NCBI RefSeq assembly: GCF_040869045.1
Contig: NW_027137025.1
Span: forward strand, 62,001 to 126,000
From: Eurosta solidaginis
Taxonomy: Eukaryota; Arthropoda; Insecta; Diptera; Tephritidae
Length of the DNA: 64,000 nt
Reading direction: 5' to 3'
Shown: positions 55,094 to 64,000 of the stretch, piece by piece
Layout of the letters: the number at the start of each line of letters is the position of its first letter
How positions within the stretch are numbered: the first letter of the stretch is position 1
Notes under the pieces: model-generated
What the model was told of the DNA's origin: nothing
Database searches by the model: none
What the model saw: only the letters and a program-made list of their open reading frames with translations
Translations under genes and position numbers: made by a program

Positions 55094-56220
55094 GTTTGGC
55101 ATTACGAATTTACCATTTCTTTTAGTCTACGACCATATTTATTTTTTAATTGTCACTAATATTCTACTAAACTAGTCATATAAAATACAGCAATTTGTTT
55201 TTGAAAATTCAACTTTATTAAAATTTAAAAAATATCAAAATAAATGTAACACATAAAATTAATAGTATCAGTATAATGAATGACCTGACTATTTGGTGAA
55301 CTATATTGTTCAAAGTTTTATATATTTCGACAACTAATATTTATATTTTATTTTTAAAAGTTTGTTTCTTCAATCTTTTGTTATATTATGAAACAAAAAT
55401 TTTATCTAAACAAAATAATTCCATTTATAATACTAATGTTACATTACTTAAAAATGTATTTTAATTGGTTTAAAACAATAGTCAATTTATTATTTATATT
55501 AATTATGTACACTCTTTCTCCAGTTTATAATCAAAAATATATATCATTAACACATTTAAGAAATTTTGCAACAGACATACAAACTTCACAATACAAGTAA
55601 ATTCATATTTAACAAACCTCATTTTCAATTAAAAAAAACAAAAAAAAGAGCAAAGAAATAAATTTAAATTTTTAAACTCAAACTAATTACTATAATCTAT
55701 TTTAAAAAATCACAAAAGATTTCTTAAAATAATTTTTATTGACATATATCAATTCTTTCATATTGAAATTAAAATCATATGACAATTTCATATCACCCTC
55801 AAACGAATTAAGGAATCAACTTTTCATTCCTTATCACCAACTTGGACATACATTATGCAGAGTACAATTATATATTGAACATACATTCTGCATAATACAA
55901 GTTTTTAATTTTTGAGTAATTGTGCAAACAAAGTAGCCATCTACTATAATTCAACCTCATTCTAGGTTCATGAAAAACATAATTATAATTAACAATATTT
56001 AACAAACAGCTATTAAGTTATTTTTAACCTCAACAACATAACAATAACACAACCAAATATTAATATACATAAAATATTAATACAATAACTAAACATAATA
56101 AATAAAATAAGCTATCAAGTACATCGAATCATCAAAAGATTGAGTACTTACATCAATACCAACATAAACTTTTTACGCAATCAACACAAAATTATTAACA
56201 TTTAAAAAATTTCGTTTCAC
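55094..56220 (+). other. Retroelement interior, AT-rich, no recognised gene
   Basis: This very AT-rich stretch has no recognisable retroelement domain. An ATG frame at 55388..55600 (70 codons, hydrophobic in residues ~10-45) matches nothing known and is expected by chance in such DNA. A pair of imperfect direct repeats lies at about 55850-55905 ('gacatacattatgcag' and 'gaacatacattctgcat'). The last codons before the purine tract can be read as FHWRGSI, reminiscent of Copia-type pol tails that run into the polypurine tract, but a stop lies only a few codons upstream. That reading is speculative. Confidence 0.5.
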
Positions 56221-56235
56221 TGGAGGGGGAGTATA
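56221..56235 (+). other. Polypurine tract before the right LTR
   Basis: 'tggagggggagtata' directly precedes the right LTR start 'tgtagag'. A purine run in this position primes plus-strand DNA synthesis in LTR retroelements. It is the only G-rich run in the element, which supports the assignment and the plus-strand orientation. Confidence 0.75.
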
Positions 56236-56410
56236 TGTAGAGTTATCTACTTATAACAAATATACTTGTTATATTTTAAATTTATTCTTATTATATTAGT
56301 TATTTTTTTATTATCAAAAAAATGAAAATATTTTAGTCATCAAAAATATCTTTTAAAGTAAATAAAGTTTAAATAAATTATTGAAAATAAATAGTTTTAT
56401 ATAAACTATA
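56236..56410 (+). repeat. Right (3') LTR, 175 bp, complete
   Basis: It begins 'tgtagagttatctac' after the purine tract and ends 'ataaactata', where the satellite resumes with 'cctacatattgcg'. It is identical to the left LTR over their 169-bp overlap except for one base. Its terminal bases TGTAG...CTATA form a short imperfect inverted repeat, as LTR ends usually do. Confidence 0.85.
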
Positions 56411-56890
56411 CCTACATATTGCGTTTTTTTTTTAATTTGCTTACCGGGCTAAAGGTTAACATGTTTAAAATACGTAAGTCGTTTTGTTCATCAAATTTAA
56501 GTAGATAACTCATCAGTTGTTTGCATCAGAGCGATAATTTTTGAGATAGTTATTAAAACTGTTTAAAGGTTGTCAAACGTTGTTTCTCGTTGTATATCCT
56601 TTAATTCTAGAGTTAAATTGATAAATAACGTGTACGAATTTGTTTAACGCATTTGTTTTGGTTACTCGACGTCTCCGTTCTCGTGTAGCCTACATATTGC
56701 GTTTTTTTTTTTAATTTGCTTACCCGGCTAAAGGTTAGCATGTTTAAAATACGTAAGTCGTTTTGTTCATCATATTTAAGTAGATAACTCATCAGTTGTT
56801 TGCATCAGAGCGATAATTTTTGAGATAGTTATTAAAACTGTTTAAAGGTTGTCAAGCGTTGTTTCTCGTTGTATATCCTTTAATTCTAGA

Positions 56891-59391
56891 GTTAAATTGA
56901 TAAATAACGTGTACGAATTTGTTTAACGCATTTGTTTTGGTTACTCGACGTCTCCGTTCTCGTGTAGCCTACATATTGCGTTTTTTTTTTAATTTGCTTA
57001 CCGGGCTAAAGGTTAGCATGCTTAAAATACGTAAGTCGTTTTGTCCAACAAATTTAAGTAGATAACTCATCAGTTGTTTGCATCAGAGCGATAATTTTTT
57101 AGATAATTATTAAAACTGTTTAAAGGTTGTCAAACGTTGTTTCTCGTTGTATATCCTTTAATTCTAGAGTTAAATTGATAAATAACGTGTACGAATTTGT
57201 TTAACGCATTTGTTTTGGTTACTCGACGTCTCCGTTCTCGTGTAGCCTACATATTGCGTTTTTTTTTAATTTGCTTACCGGGCTAAAGGTTAGCATGTTT
57301 AAAATACGTAAGTCGTTTTGTTCAACAAATTTAAGTAGATAACTCATCAGTTGTTTGCATCAGAGCGACAATTTTTGAGATAGTTATTAAAACTGTTTAA
57401 AGGTTGTCAAACGTTGTTTCTGGTTGTATATCCTTTAATTCTAGAGTTAAATTGATAAATAACGTGTACGAATTTGTTTAACGCATTTGTTTTGGTTACT
57501 CGACGTCTCCGTTCTCGTGTAGCCTACATATTGCGTTTTTTTTTAAATTTGCTTACCGGGCTAAAGGTTAGCATACTTAAAATACGCAAGTCGTTTTGTT
57601 CAACAAATTTAAGTAGATAACTCATCAGTTGTTTGCATCAGAGCCATAATTTTTGAGATAGTTATTAGAACTGTTTAAAGGTTGTCAAACGTTGTTTCTC
57701 GTTGTATATCCTTTAATTCTAGAGTTAAATTGATAAATAACGTGTACGAATTTGTTTAACGCATTTGTTTTGGTTACTCGACGTCTCCGTTCTCGTGTAG
57801 CCTACATATTGCGTTTTTTTTTTAATTTGCTTACCGGGCTAAAGGTTAGCATGTTTAAAATACGTAAGTCGTTTTGTTCATCATATTTAAGTAGATAACT
57901 CATCAGTTGTTTGCATCAGAGCGATAATTTTTGAGATAGTTATTAAAACTGTTTAAAGGTTGTCAAACGTTGTTTCTCGTTGTATATCCTTTAATTCTAG
58001 AGTTAAATTGATAAATAACGTTTACGAATTTGTTTAACGCATTTGTTTTGGTTACTCGACGTCTCCGTTCTCGTGTAGCCTACATATTGCGTTTTTTTTT
58101 TAATTTGCTTACCGGGCTAAATGTTAGCATGTTTAAAATACGTAAGTCGTTTTGTTCATCATATTTAAGTAGATAACTCATCAGTTGTTTGCATCAGAGC
58201 GATAATTTTTTAGATAGTTATTAAAACTGTTTAAAGGTTGTCAAACGTTGTTTCTCGTTGTATATCCTTTAATTCTAGAGTTAAATTGACAAATAACGTG
58301 TACGAATTTGTTTAACGCATTTGTTTTGGTTACTCGACGTCTCCGTTCTCGTGTAGCCTACATATTGCGTTTTTTTTTTAATTTGCTTACCGGTCTAAAG
58401 GTTAGCATGCTTAAAATACGTAAGTCGTTTTGTTCAACAAATTTAAGTAGATAACTCATCAGTTGTTTGCATCAGAGCGATAATTTTTGAGATAGTTATT
58501 AAAACTGTTTAAAGGTTGTCAAACGTTGTTTCTCGTTGTATATCCTTTAATTCTAGAGTTAAATTGATAAATAACGTGTACGAATTTGTTTAACGCATTT
58601 GTTTTAGTTACTCGACGTCTCCGTTCTCGTGTAGCCTACATATTGCGTTTTTTTTTTAATTTGCTTACCGGGCTAAATGTTAGCATGTTTAAAATACGTA
58701 AGTCGTTTTGTTCATCAAATTTAAGTAGATAACTCATCAGTTGTTTGCATCAGAGCGATAATTTTTGAGATAGTTATTAAAACTGTTTAAAGGTTGTCAA
58801 ACGTTGTTTCTCGTTGTATATCCTTTAATTCTAGAGTTAAATTGATAAATAACGTGTAAGAATTTGTTTAACGCATTTGTTTTGGTTACTCGACGTCTCC
58901 GTTCTCGTGTAGCCTACATATTGCGTATTTTTTTTAATTTGCTTACCGGGCTAAAGGTTAGCATGTTTAAAATACGTAAGTCGTTTTGTTCATCAAATTT
59001 AAGTAGATAACTCATCAGTTGTTTGCATCAGAGCGATAATTTTTGAGATAGTTATTAAAATTGTTTAAAGGTTGTCAAACGTTGTTTCTCGTTGTATATC
59101 CTTTAATTCTAGAGTTAAATTGATAAATAACGTGTACGAATTTGTTTAACGCATTTGTTTTGGTTACTCGACGTCTCCGTTCTCGTGTAGCCTACATATT
59201 GCGTTTTTTTTTTAATTTGCTTACCGGGCTAAAGGTTAGCATGTTTAAAATACGTAAGTCGTTTTGTTCATCATATTTAAGTAGATAACTCATCAGTTGT
59301 TTGCATCAGAGCGATAATTTTTGAGATAGTTATTAAAACTGTTTAAAGGTTGTCAAACGTTGTTTCTCGTTGTATATCCTTTAATTCTAGA
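56891..59391 (+). repeat. Higher-order repeat H, 9-mer copy 1 (~2.50 kb)
   Basis: Nine monomers whose rare variants recur 2499-2502 bp downstream: 'agataattatt', 'cagagccataa', 'ctaaatgttagc', 'ttagatagtt', 'attgacaaataac', 'accggtctaaagg', 'gttttagttactc' and 'gtgtaagaattt'. This HOR is confined to array II as seen here and differs from all those in array I. Confidence 0.85.
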
Positions 59392-61430
59392 GTTAAATTG
59401 ATAAATAACGTTTACGAATTTGTTTAACGCATTTGTTTTGGTTACTCGACGTCTCCGTTCTCGTGTAGCCTACATATTGCGTTTTTTTTTTAATTTGCTT
59501 ACCGGGCTAAAGGTTAGCATGCTTAAAATACGTAAGTCGTTTTGTTCAACAAATTTAAGTAGATAACTCATCAGTTGTTTGCATCAGAGCGATAATTTTT
59601 GAGATAATTATTAAAACTGTTTAAAGGTTGTCAAACGTTGTTTCTCGTTGTATATCCTTTAATTCTAGAGTTAAATTGATAAATAACGTGTACGAATTTG
59701 TTTAACGCATTTGTTTTGGTTACTCGACGTCTCCGTTCTCGTGTAGCCTACATATTGCGTTTTTTTTTAATTTGCTTACCGGGCTAAAGGTTAGCATGTT
59801 TAAAATACGTAAGTCGTTTTGTTCAACAAATTTAAGTAGATAACTCATCAGTTGTTTGCATCAGAGCGACAATTTTTGAGATAGTTATTAAAACTGTTTA
59901 AAGGTTGTCAAACGTTGTTTCTCGTTGTATATCCTTTAATTCTAGAGTTAAATTGATAAATAACGTGTACGAATTTGTTTAACGCATTTGTTTTGGTTAC
60001 TCGACGTCTCCGTTCTCGTGTAGCCTACATATTGCGTTTTTTTTTAAATTTGCTTACCGGGCTAAAGGTTAGCATGCTTAAAATACGTAAGTCCTTTTGT
60101 TCAACAAATTTAAGTAGATAACTCATCAGTTGTTTGCATCAGAGCCATAATTTTTGAGATAGTTATTAAAACTGTTTAAAGGTTGTCAAACGTTGTTTCT
60201 CGTTGTATATCCTTTAATTCTAGAGTTAAATTGATAAATAACGTGTACGAATTTGTTTAACGCATTTGTTTTGGTTACTCGACGTCTCCGTTCTCGTGTA
60301 GCCTACATATTGCGTTTTTTTTTAATTTGCTTACCGGGCTAAAGGTTAGCATGTTTAAAATACGTAAGTCGTTTTGTTCATCATATTTAAGTAGATAACT
60401 CATCAGTTGTTTGCATCAGAGCGATAATTTTTGAGATAGTTATTAAAACTGTTTAAAGGTTGTCAAACGTTGTTTCTCGTTGTATATCCTTTAATTCTAG
60501 AGTTAAATTGATAAATAACGTGTACGAATTTGTTTAACGCATTTGTTTTGGTTACTCGACGTCTCCGTTCTCGTGTAGCCTACATATTGCGTTTTTTTTT
60601 TAATTTGCTTACCGGGCTAAATGTTAGCATGTTTAAAATACGTAAGTCGTTTTGTTCATCATATTTAAGTAGATAACTCATCAGTTGTTTGCATCAGAGC
60701 GATAATTCTTTAGATAGTTATTAAAACTGTTTAAAGGTTGTCAAACGTTGTTTCTCGTTGTATATCCTTTAATTCTATAGTTAAATTGACAAATAACGTG
60801 TACGAATTTGTTTAACGCATTTGTTTTGGTTACTCGACGTCTCCGTTCTCGTGTAGCCTACATATTGCGTTTTTTTTTTAATTTGCTTACCGGTCTAAAG
60901 GTTAGCATGCTTAAAATACGTAAGTCGTTTTGTTCAACAAATTTAAGTAGATAACTCATCAGTTGTTTGCATCGGAGCGATAATTTTTGAGATAGTTATT
61001 AAAACTGTTTAAAGGTTGTCAAACGTTGTTTCTCGTTGTATATCCTTTAATTCTAGAGTTAAATTGATAAATAACGTGTACGAATTTGTTTAACGCATTT
61101 GTTTTAGTTACTCGACGTCTCCGTTCTCGTGTAGCCTACATATTGCGTTTTTTTTTTAATTTGCTTACCGGGCTAAATGTTAGCATGTTTAAAATACGTA
61201 AGTCGTTTTGTTCATCAAATTTAAGTAGATAACTCATCAGTTGTTTGCATCAGAGCGATAATTTTTGAGATAGTTATTAAAACTGTTTAAAGGTTGTCAA
61301 ACGTTGTTTCTCGTTGTATATCCTTTAATTCTAGAGTTAAATTGATAAATAACGTGTAAGAATTTGTTTAACGCATTTGTTTTGGTTACTCGACGTCTCC
61401 GTTCTCGTGTAGCCTACATATTGCGTTTTT
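59392..61430 (+). repeat. Higher-order repeat H, 9-mer copy 2, cut by the DINE-like element
   Basis: This is the second copy of 56891..59391. It runs through the 'gtgtaagaattt' unit and stops at its T-run, because the DINE-like element follows. In copy 1 the equivalent point continues 'gcgtattttttttaatttg', so the missing right side of the interrupted monomer is predictable. Confidence 0.85.
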
Positions 61431-61457
61431 ATACCTTTCATGAAAATGAAATGGTAT
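61431..61457 (+). other. Terminal hairpin of DINE-like copy 1
   Basis: 'atacctttcat' pairs with 'atgaaatggtat' across a 4-base GAAA loop, with one bulged base. The same hairpin opens copy 2 at 62813..62839. Such short subterminal inverted repeats at the left end are a hallmark of DINE-type elements. Confidence 0.75.
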
Positions 61458-61568
61458 ATTAATTTCGTCACGAAACCGAAAATTGTAAGTCCTTAAAGGA
61501 AAATAGATAGACCCACCATTAAGTATACCGAAATAATCAGGTTGAAGAGCTGAGTTGTTTTAGCCATG

Positions 61569-61584
61569 TCCGTCTGTCCGTCTG
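61569..61584 (+). repeat. (tccgtctg)2 microsatellite in copy 1
   Basis: Two 8-bp units followed by a degenerate 'tctgtttg'. The matching site in copy 2 has five units, so this tract has changed length since the copies split. Confidence 0.85.
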
Positions 61585-61770
61585 TCTGTTTGTATGCAAA
61601 CTAGTCCCTCAATTTTTGAGATATCTTGATAAAAGTTGGTGAGCAGGTGTATTTGGGTGTCCGATTAGACATTTGTCGGAACCGACCGGATCGGACCACT
61701 ATAGCATATATCCTCCATACAACCGATTTTTCAGAAAAAGAGGATTTTTGTAATATCTTACCCAATTTAA

Positions 61771-62680
61771 CAGATTGAAGCTTCAAACTTCACCATATAC
61801 TTTCGTATATTGAACATATTGTTGCCTGAAAAAATGTATGAGATCGGTCGTATATATAGTATATATCCCCCACAACCGATTGTTCAGATAAGGAACTTTT
61901 CGTAATTACTGCCCTATTTTAAGAGCTAGAGGCTTCAAATTTCAGCGAATGCTTACGTATATAGCATATATTGTTGTCTGAAAAAATCATAAAGATCGGT
62001 GGTATATATAGTATATATATATAGTATATATATATATAGTATATATATTTTCGCAAATTTTAGCCCCATTTTAACAGATAGAAGCTTCAAATTTCACCGA
62101 ATATTTACTTATATAGCATATATTGTTGTCTGAAAAAATCATAGAGATCGGTTGTATATATAGTATATATCTCATACAAGCGATTGTTCAGATAAGAAAC
62201 TTTTCGCAATTTCTACCCCATTTTAACAGCTATAAGCTTCAACTTTCACCGATTGCTTACGTATATAGCATATATTGTTGTCCGAAAAAATCATAGAGAT
62301 CGGTTGTATATATAGTATATATCTCATACAACCGATTGTTCAGATAAGAAACTTTTCGCAATTTCTACCCCATTTTAACAGCTAGAAGCTTCAAATTTCA
62401 CCAACTGCTTACGTGTATAGCATATATTGATGTCTGAAAAAATCATTGAGATCGGTGATATATATAGTATATATCTCATACAACCGATTGTTCAGATAAG
62501 AAACTTTGCGCAATTTCTGCCCCGTTTTAACAGTTAGAAGCTTCAAATTTCACAAAATGCTTTCGTATATAGCATATATTGTTGTCTGAAAAAATCATAG
62601 AGATCGGTGGTATATATATTATATACTTCATATAAACTGTCATATTGACCCCTTTTTTACGGCTAGAAGCTTCAAGATTC
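61771..62680 (+). repeat. ~150-bp tandem repeats, core of DINE-like copy 1
   Basis: Seven units are recognised by '(a)gcttcaaatttcacc' at about 61778, 61927, 62082, 62235, 62387, 62538 and 62666 (steps of 149-155 bp, the last 128). Each also carries 'gtatatagcatatattg', 'ctgaaaaaatcatagag', 'atcggt', a 'gtatatatagtatatatc' tract, 'acaaccgattgttcag' and 'ccccattttaacag'. The units are diverged at a few to several positions, more than the two whole-element copies are from each other. The unit array is therefore older than the element duplication. Confidence 0.85.
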
Positions 62681-62950
62681 ATCAAATTTCATCAAATAGT
62701 TACGTTTACGTCATATATTTTTGAAATACGTGATTCGTAGCCATAGTTTTTACATGCAGACCACAAAAAACGTGAAGCTTTGCATCCTCACACAGATTAC
62801 CTACCTATTTTTATACCTTTCATGAAAATGAAATGGTATATTAATTTCGTCACGAAACCGAAAATTGTAAGTCCTTAAAGGAAAATAGATAGACCCACCA
62901 TTAAGTATACCGAAATAATCAGGTTGAAGAGCTGAGTTGTTTTAGCCATG

Positions 62951-62990
62951 TCCGTCTGTCCGTCTGTCCGTCTGTCCGTCTGTCCGTCTG
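62951..62990 (+). repeat. (tccgtctg)5 microsatellite in copy 2
   Basis: Five 8-bp units, three more than in copy 1. This accounts exactly for the offset change from 1382 to 1406 bp between the two copies. Confidence 0.9.
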
Positions 62991-63176
62991 TCTGTTTGTA
63001 TGCAAACTAGTCCCTCAATTTTTGAGATATCTTGATAAAAGTTGGTGAGCAGGTGTATTTGGGTGTCCGATTAGACATTTGTCGGAACCGACCGGATCGG
63101 ACCACTATAGCATATATCCTCCATACAACCGATTTTTCAGAAAAAGAGGATTTTTGTAATATCTTACCCAATTTAA

Positions 63177-64000
63177 CAGATTGAAGCTTCAAACTTCACC
63201 ATATACTTTCGTATATTGAACATATTGTTGCCTGAAAAAATGTATGAGATCGGTCGTATATATAGTATATATCCCCCACAACCGATTGTTCAGATAAGGA
63301 ACTTTTCGTAATTACTGCCCTATTTTAAGAGCTAGAGGCTTCAAATTTCAGCGAATGCTTACGTATATAGCATATATTGTTGTCTGAAAAAATCATAAAG
63401 ATCGGTGGTATATATAGTATATATATGGTGGTATATATAGTATATATATATAGTATATATATATATAGTATATATATTTTCGCAAATTTTAGCCCCATTT
63501 TAACAGATAGAAGCTTCAAATTTCACCGAATATTTACTTATATAGCATATATTGTTGTCTGAAAAAATCATAGAGATCGGTTGTATATATAGTATATATC
63601 TCATACAACCGATTGTTCAGATAAGAAACTTTTCGCAATTTCTACCCCATTTTAACAGCTATAAGCTTCAAATTTCACCGATTGCTTACGTATATAGCAT
63701 ATATTGTTGTCCGAAAAAATCATAGAGATCGGTTGTATATATGGTATATATCTCATACAACCGATTGTTCAGATAAGAAACTTTTCGCAATTTCTACCCC
63801 ATTTTAACAGCTAGAAGCTTCAAATTTCACCAACTGCTTACGTGTATAGCATATATTGATGTCTGAAAAAATCATTGAGATCGGTGATATATATAGTATA
63901 TATCTCATACAACCGATTGTTCAGATAAGAAACTTTGCGCAATTTCTGCCCCGTTTTAACAGTTAGAAACTTCAAATTTCACAAAATGCTTTCGTATATA
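63177..64000 (+). repeat. ~150-bp tandem repeats, core of DINE-like copy 2 (partial)
   Basis: The same repeat units as in copy 1, marked by 'gcttcaaa' or its variants at about 63184, 63336, 63510, 63666, 63818 and 63969. The TA-rich tract at about 63408..63479 contains a 23-bp tandem duplication ('ggtggtatatatagtatata' plus three bases) not present in copy 1. Confidence 0.85.

Larger units (their letters stand above)
54335..56410 (+). mobile_element. Non-autonomous LTR retroelement inserted in the satellite
   Basis: A 2.07-kb AT-rich insertion splits one satellite monomer. It is bounded by direct repeats of 169-175 bp that differ at a single base (54409 C versus 56316 A). A primer-binding-site-like sequence starting TGGCG lies one base after the left repeat, and a purine tract GGAGGGGGAG lies just before the right repeat. 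These four features in order identify an LTR retrotransposon on the plus strand. The interior, about 1.7 kb, has no recognisable gag, protease, integrase, reverse transcriptase or RNase H, so it would depend on another element. The nearly identical LTRs imply a recent insertion. The G-rich tract resembles those of Copia-type elements, but the superfamily cannot be settled. No target-site duplication is present. Confidence 0.85.
56411..61430 (+). repeat. Satellite array II, ~18 monomers (continuation of array I)
   Basis: The same 278-bp satellite in the same orientation resumes inside the monomer split by the retroelement, with only about two bases ('ag') missing between the flanks. It ends within a monomer T-run, where the DINE-like element begins. 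No other feature lies in it. Confidence 0.97.
61431..62812 (+). mobile_element. DINE-1/INE-1-like (Helentron-associated) element, copy 1
   Basis: A non-coding element of 1382 bp. It starts with a hairpin ('atacctttcat'...'atgaaatggtat'), then about 100 bp to 'gagctgagttgttttagcc', 'atgtccgtctg', a (tccgtctg)2 run and 'gcaaactagtccctcaattt'. The core is a tandem repeat of ~150-bp units. This order (hairpin head, tccgtctg run, tandem core, AT-rich tail) is that of fly DINE-1/INE-1 elements, which are non-autonomous relatives of Helentrons (rolling-circle transposons). No Rep/helicase gene is present. It abuts a satellite T-run on the left, which agrees with Helentron preference for T-rich targets. 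It is followed directly by a second copy. The family name is from memory of the head motif and would need a database search. Confidence 0.72.
62813..64000 (+). mobile_element. DINE-1-like element, copy 2, truncated by window end
   Basis: A head-to-tail second copy begins immediately after copy 1 ('ctatttttatacc'). Apart from two length changes (24 bp more of tccgtctg and a 23-bp duplication in a TA-rich tract), I count only a handful of substitutions over about 1.15 kb, for example 'acaagcgatt' versus 'acaaccgatt' and 'gaagcttc' versus 'gaaacttc'. The duplication is therefore young. The element runs off the end of the window in its sixth core unit. Confidence 0.75.

Noticed and set aside
55388..55600. 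70-codon ATG frame in the retroelement interior
   Set aside because: AT-rich, hydrophobic and low in complexity, with no similarity I can name. A frame of this length is expected by chance here, though a small membrane peptide cannot be fully excluded.
1..61430. Ribosomal intergenic spacer or histone repeat
   Set aside because: No rRNA, 5S, tRNA or histone sequence is seen in or next to the monomers.
61601..63562. Frames of 61-64 codons in the DINE-like copies
   Set aside because: They read through non-coding repeat and TA microsatellite. The two 61-codon minus-strand frames are identical only because the element is duplicated, and those near 63.4 kb are translated TA repeats.

Overview
This is eukaryotic repeat DNA with no intact protein-coding gene. 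About 93% of it (1..54336 and 56411..61430) is one tandem satellite. The monomer is about 278 bp and AT-rich, and all of its roughly 213 copies lie head to tail in one orientation. The best clue to the host is the last 2.6 kb. It holds two copies of a non-coding element whose head closely resembles DINE-1/INE-1-type (Helentron-associated) elements of flies: a short terminal hairpin, a 'ttagccatgtccgtctg' motif with a (tccgtctg)n run, and a core of ~150-bp tandem repeats. I infer heterochromatin, perhaps pericentromeric, of a higher fly (Drosophila or another brachyceran). I do not recognise the 278-bp satellite as a named family.

Layout: 1..54336 is satellite array I. It is a patchwork of local higher-order repeats (HORs) with different periods: a 14-monomer block repeated at a 19-monomer offset (1.1-10.3 kb), alternating dimers inside 6/7-mers (11.7-15.3 kb), 8-, 17- and 6-monomer blocks (18.6-34 kb), and a 21-mer of about 5.84 kb in two copies (36.2-47.9 kb). 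The part at 31.6-35.8 kb carries dozens of single-base duplications that are almost absent elsewhere, which looks like an unpolished or error-rich assembly segment. 54335..56410 is a small LTR retroelement inserted inside one monomer. It has ~169-175 bp LTRs that differ by one base, a TGG-type primer binding site, a GGAGGGGGAG polypurine tract, no recognisable gag/pol, and a broken, intronless leucine-rich-repeat (LRR) gene fragment. 56411..61430 is the continuation of the same array, with a 9-monomer HOR of 2.5 kb. 61431..64000 holds two head-to-tail DINE-like copies, the second cut off by the window end. The first begins exactly in the T-run of a satellite monomer.

No genes work together here. 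The history that can be read is a satellite amplified repeatedly by local block duplication, then invaded by a young non-autonomous LTR element that had picked up host LRR coding sequence, and by a DINE-like element that was tandemly duplicated. The most interesting item is the LRR-carrying LTR element. The most important caution is the indel-rich patch and the possibility that some large HOR duplications are affected by assembly.
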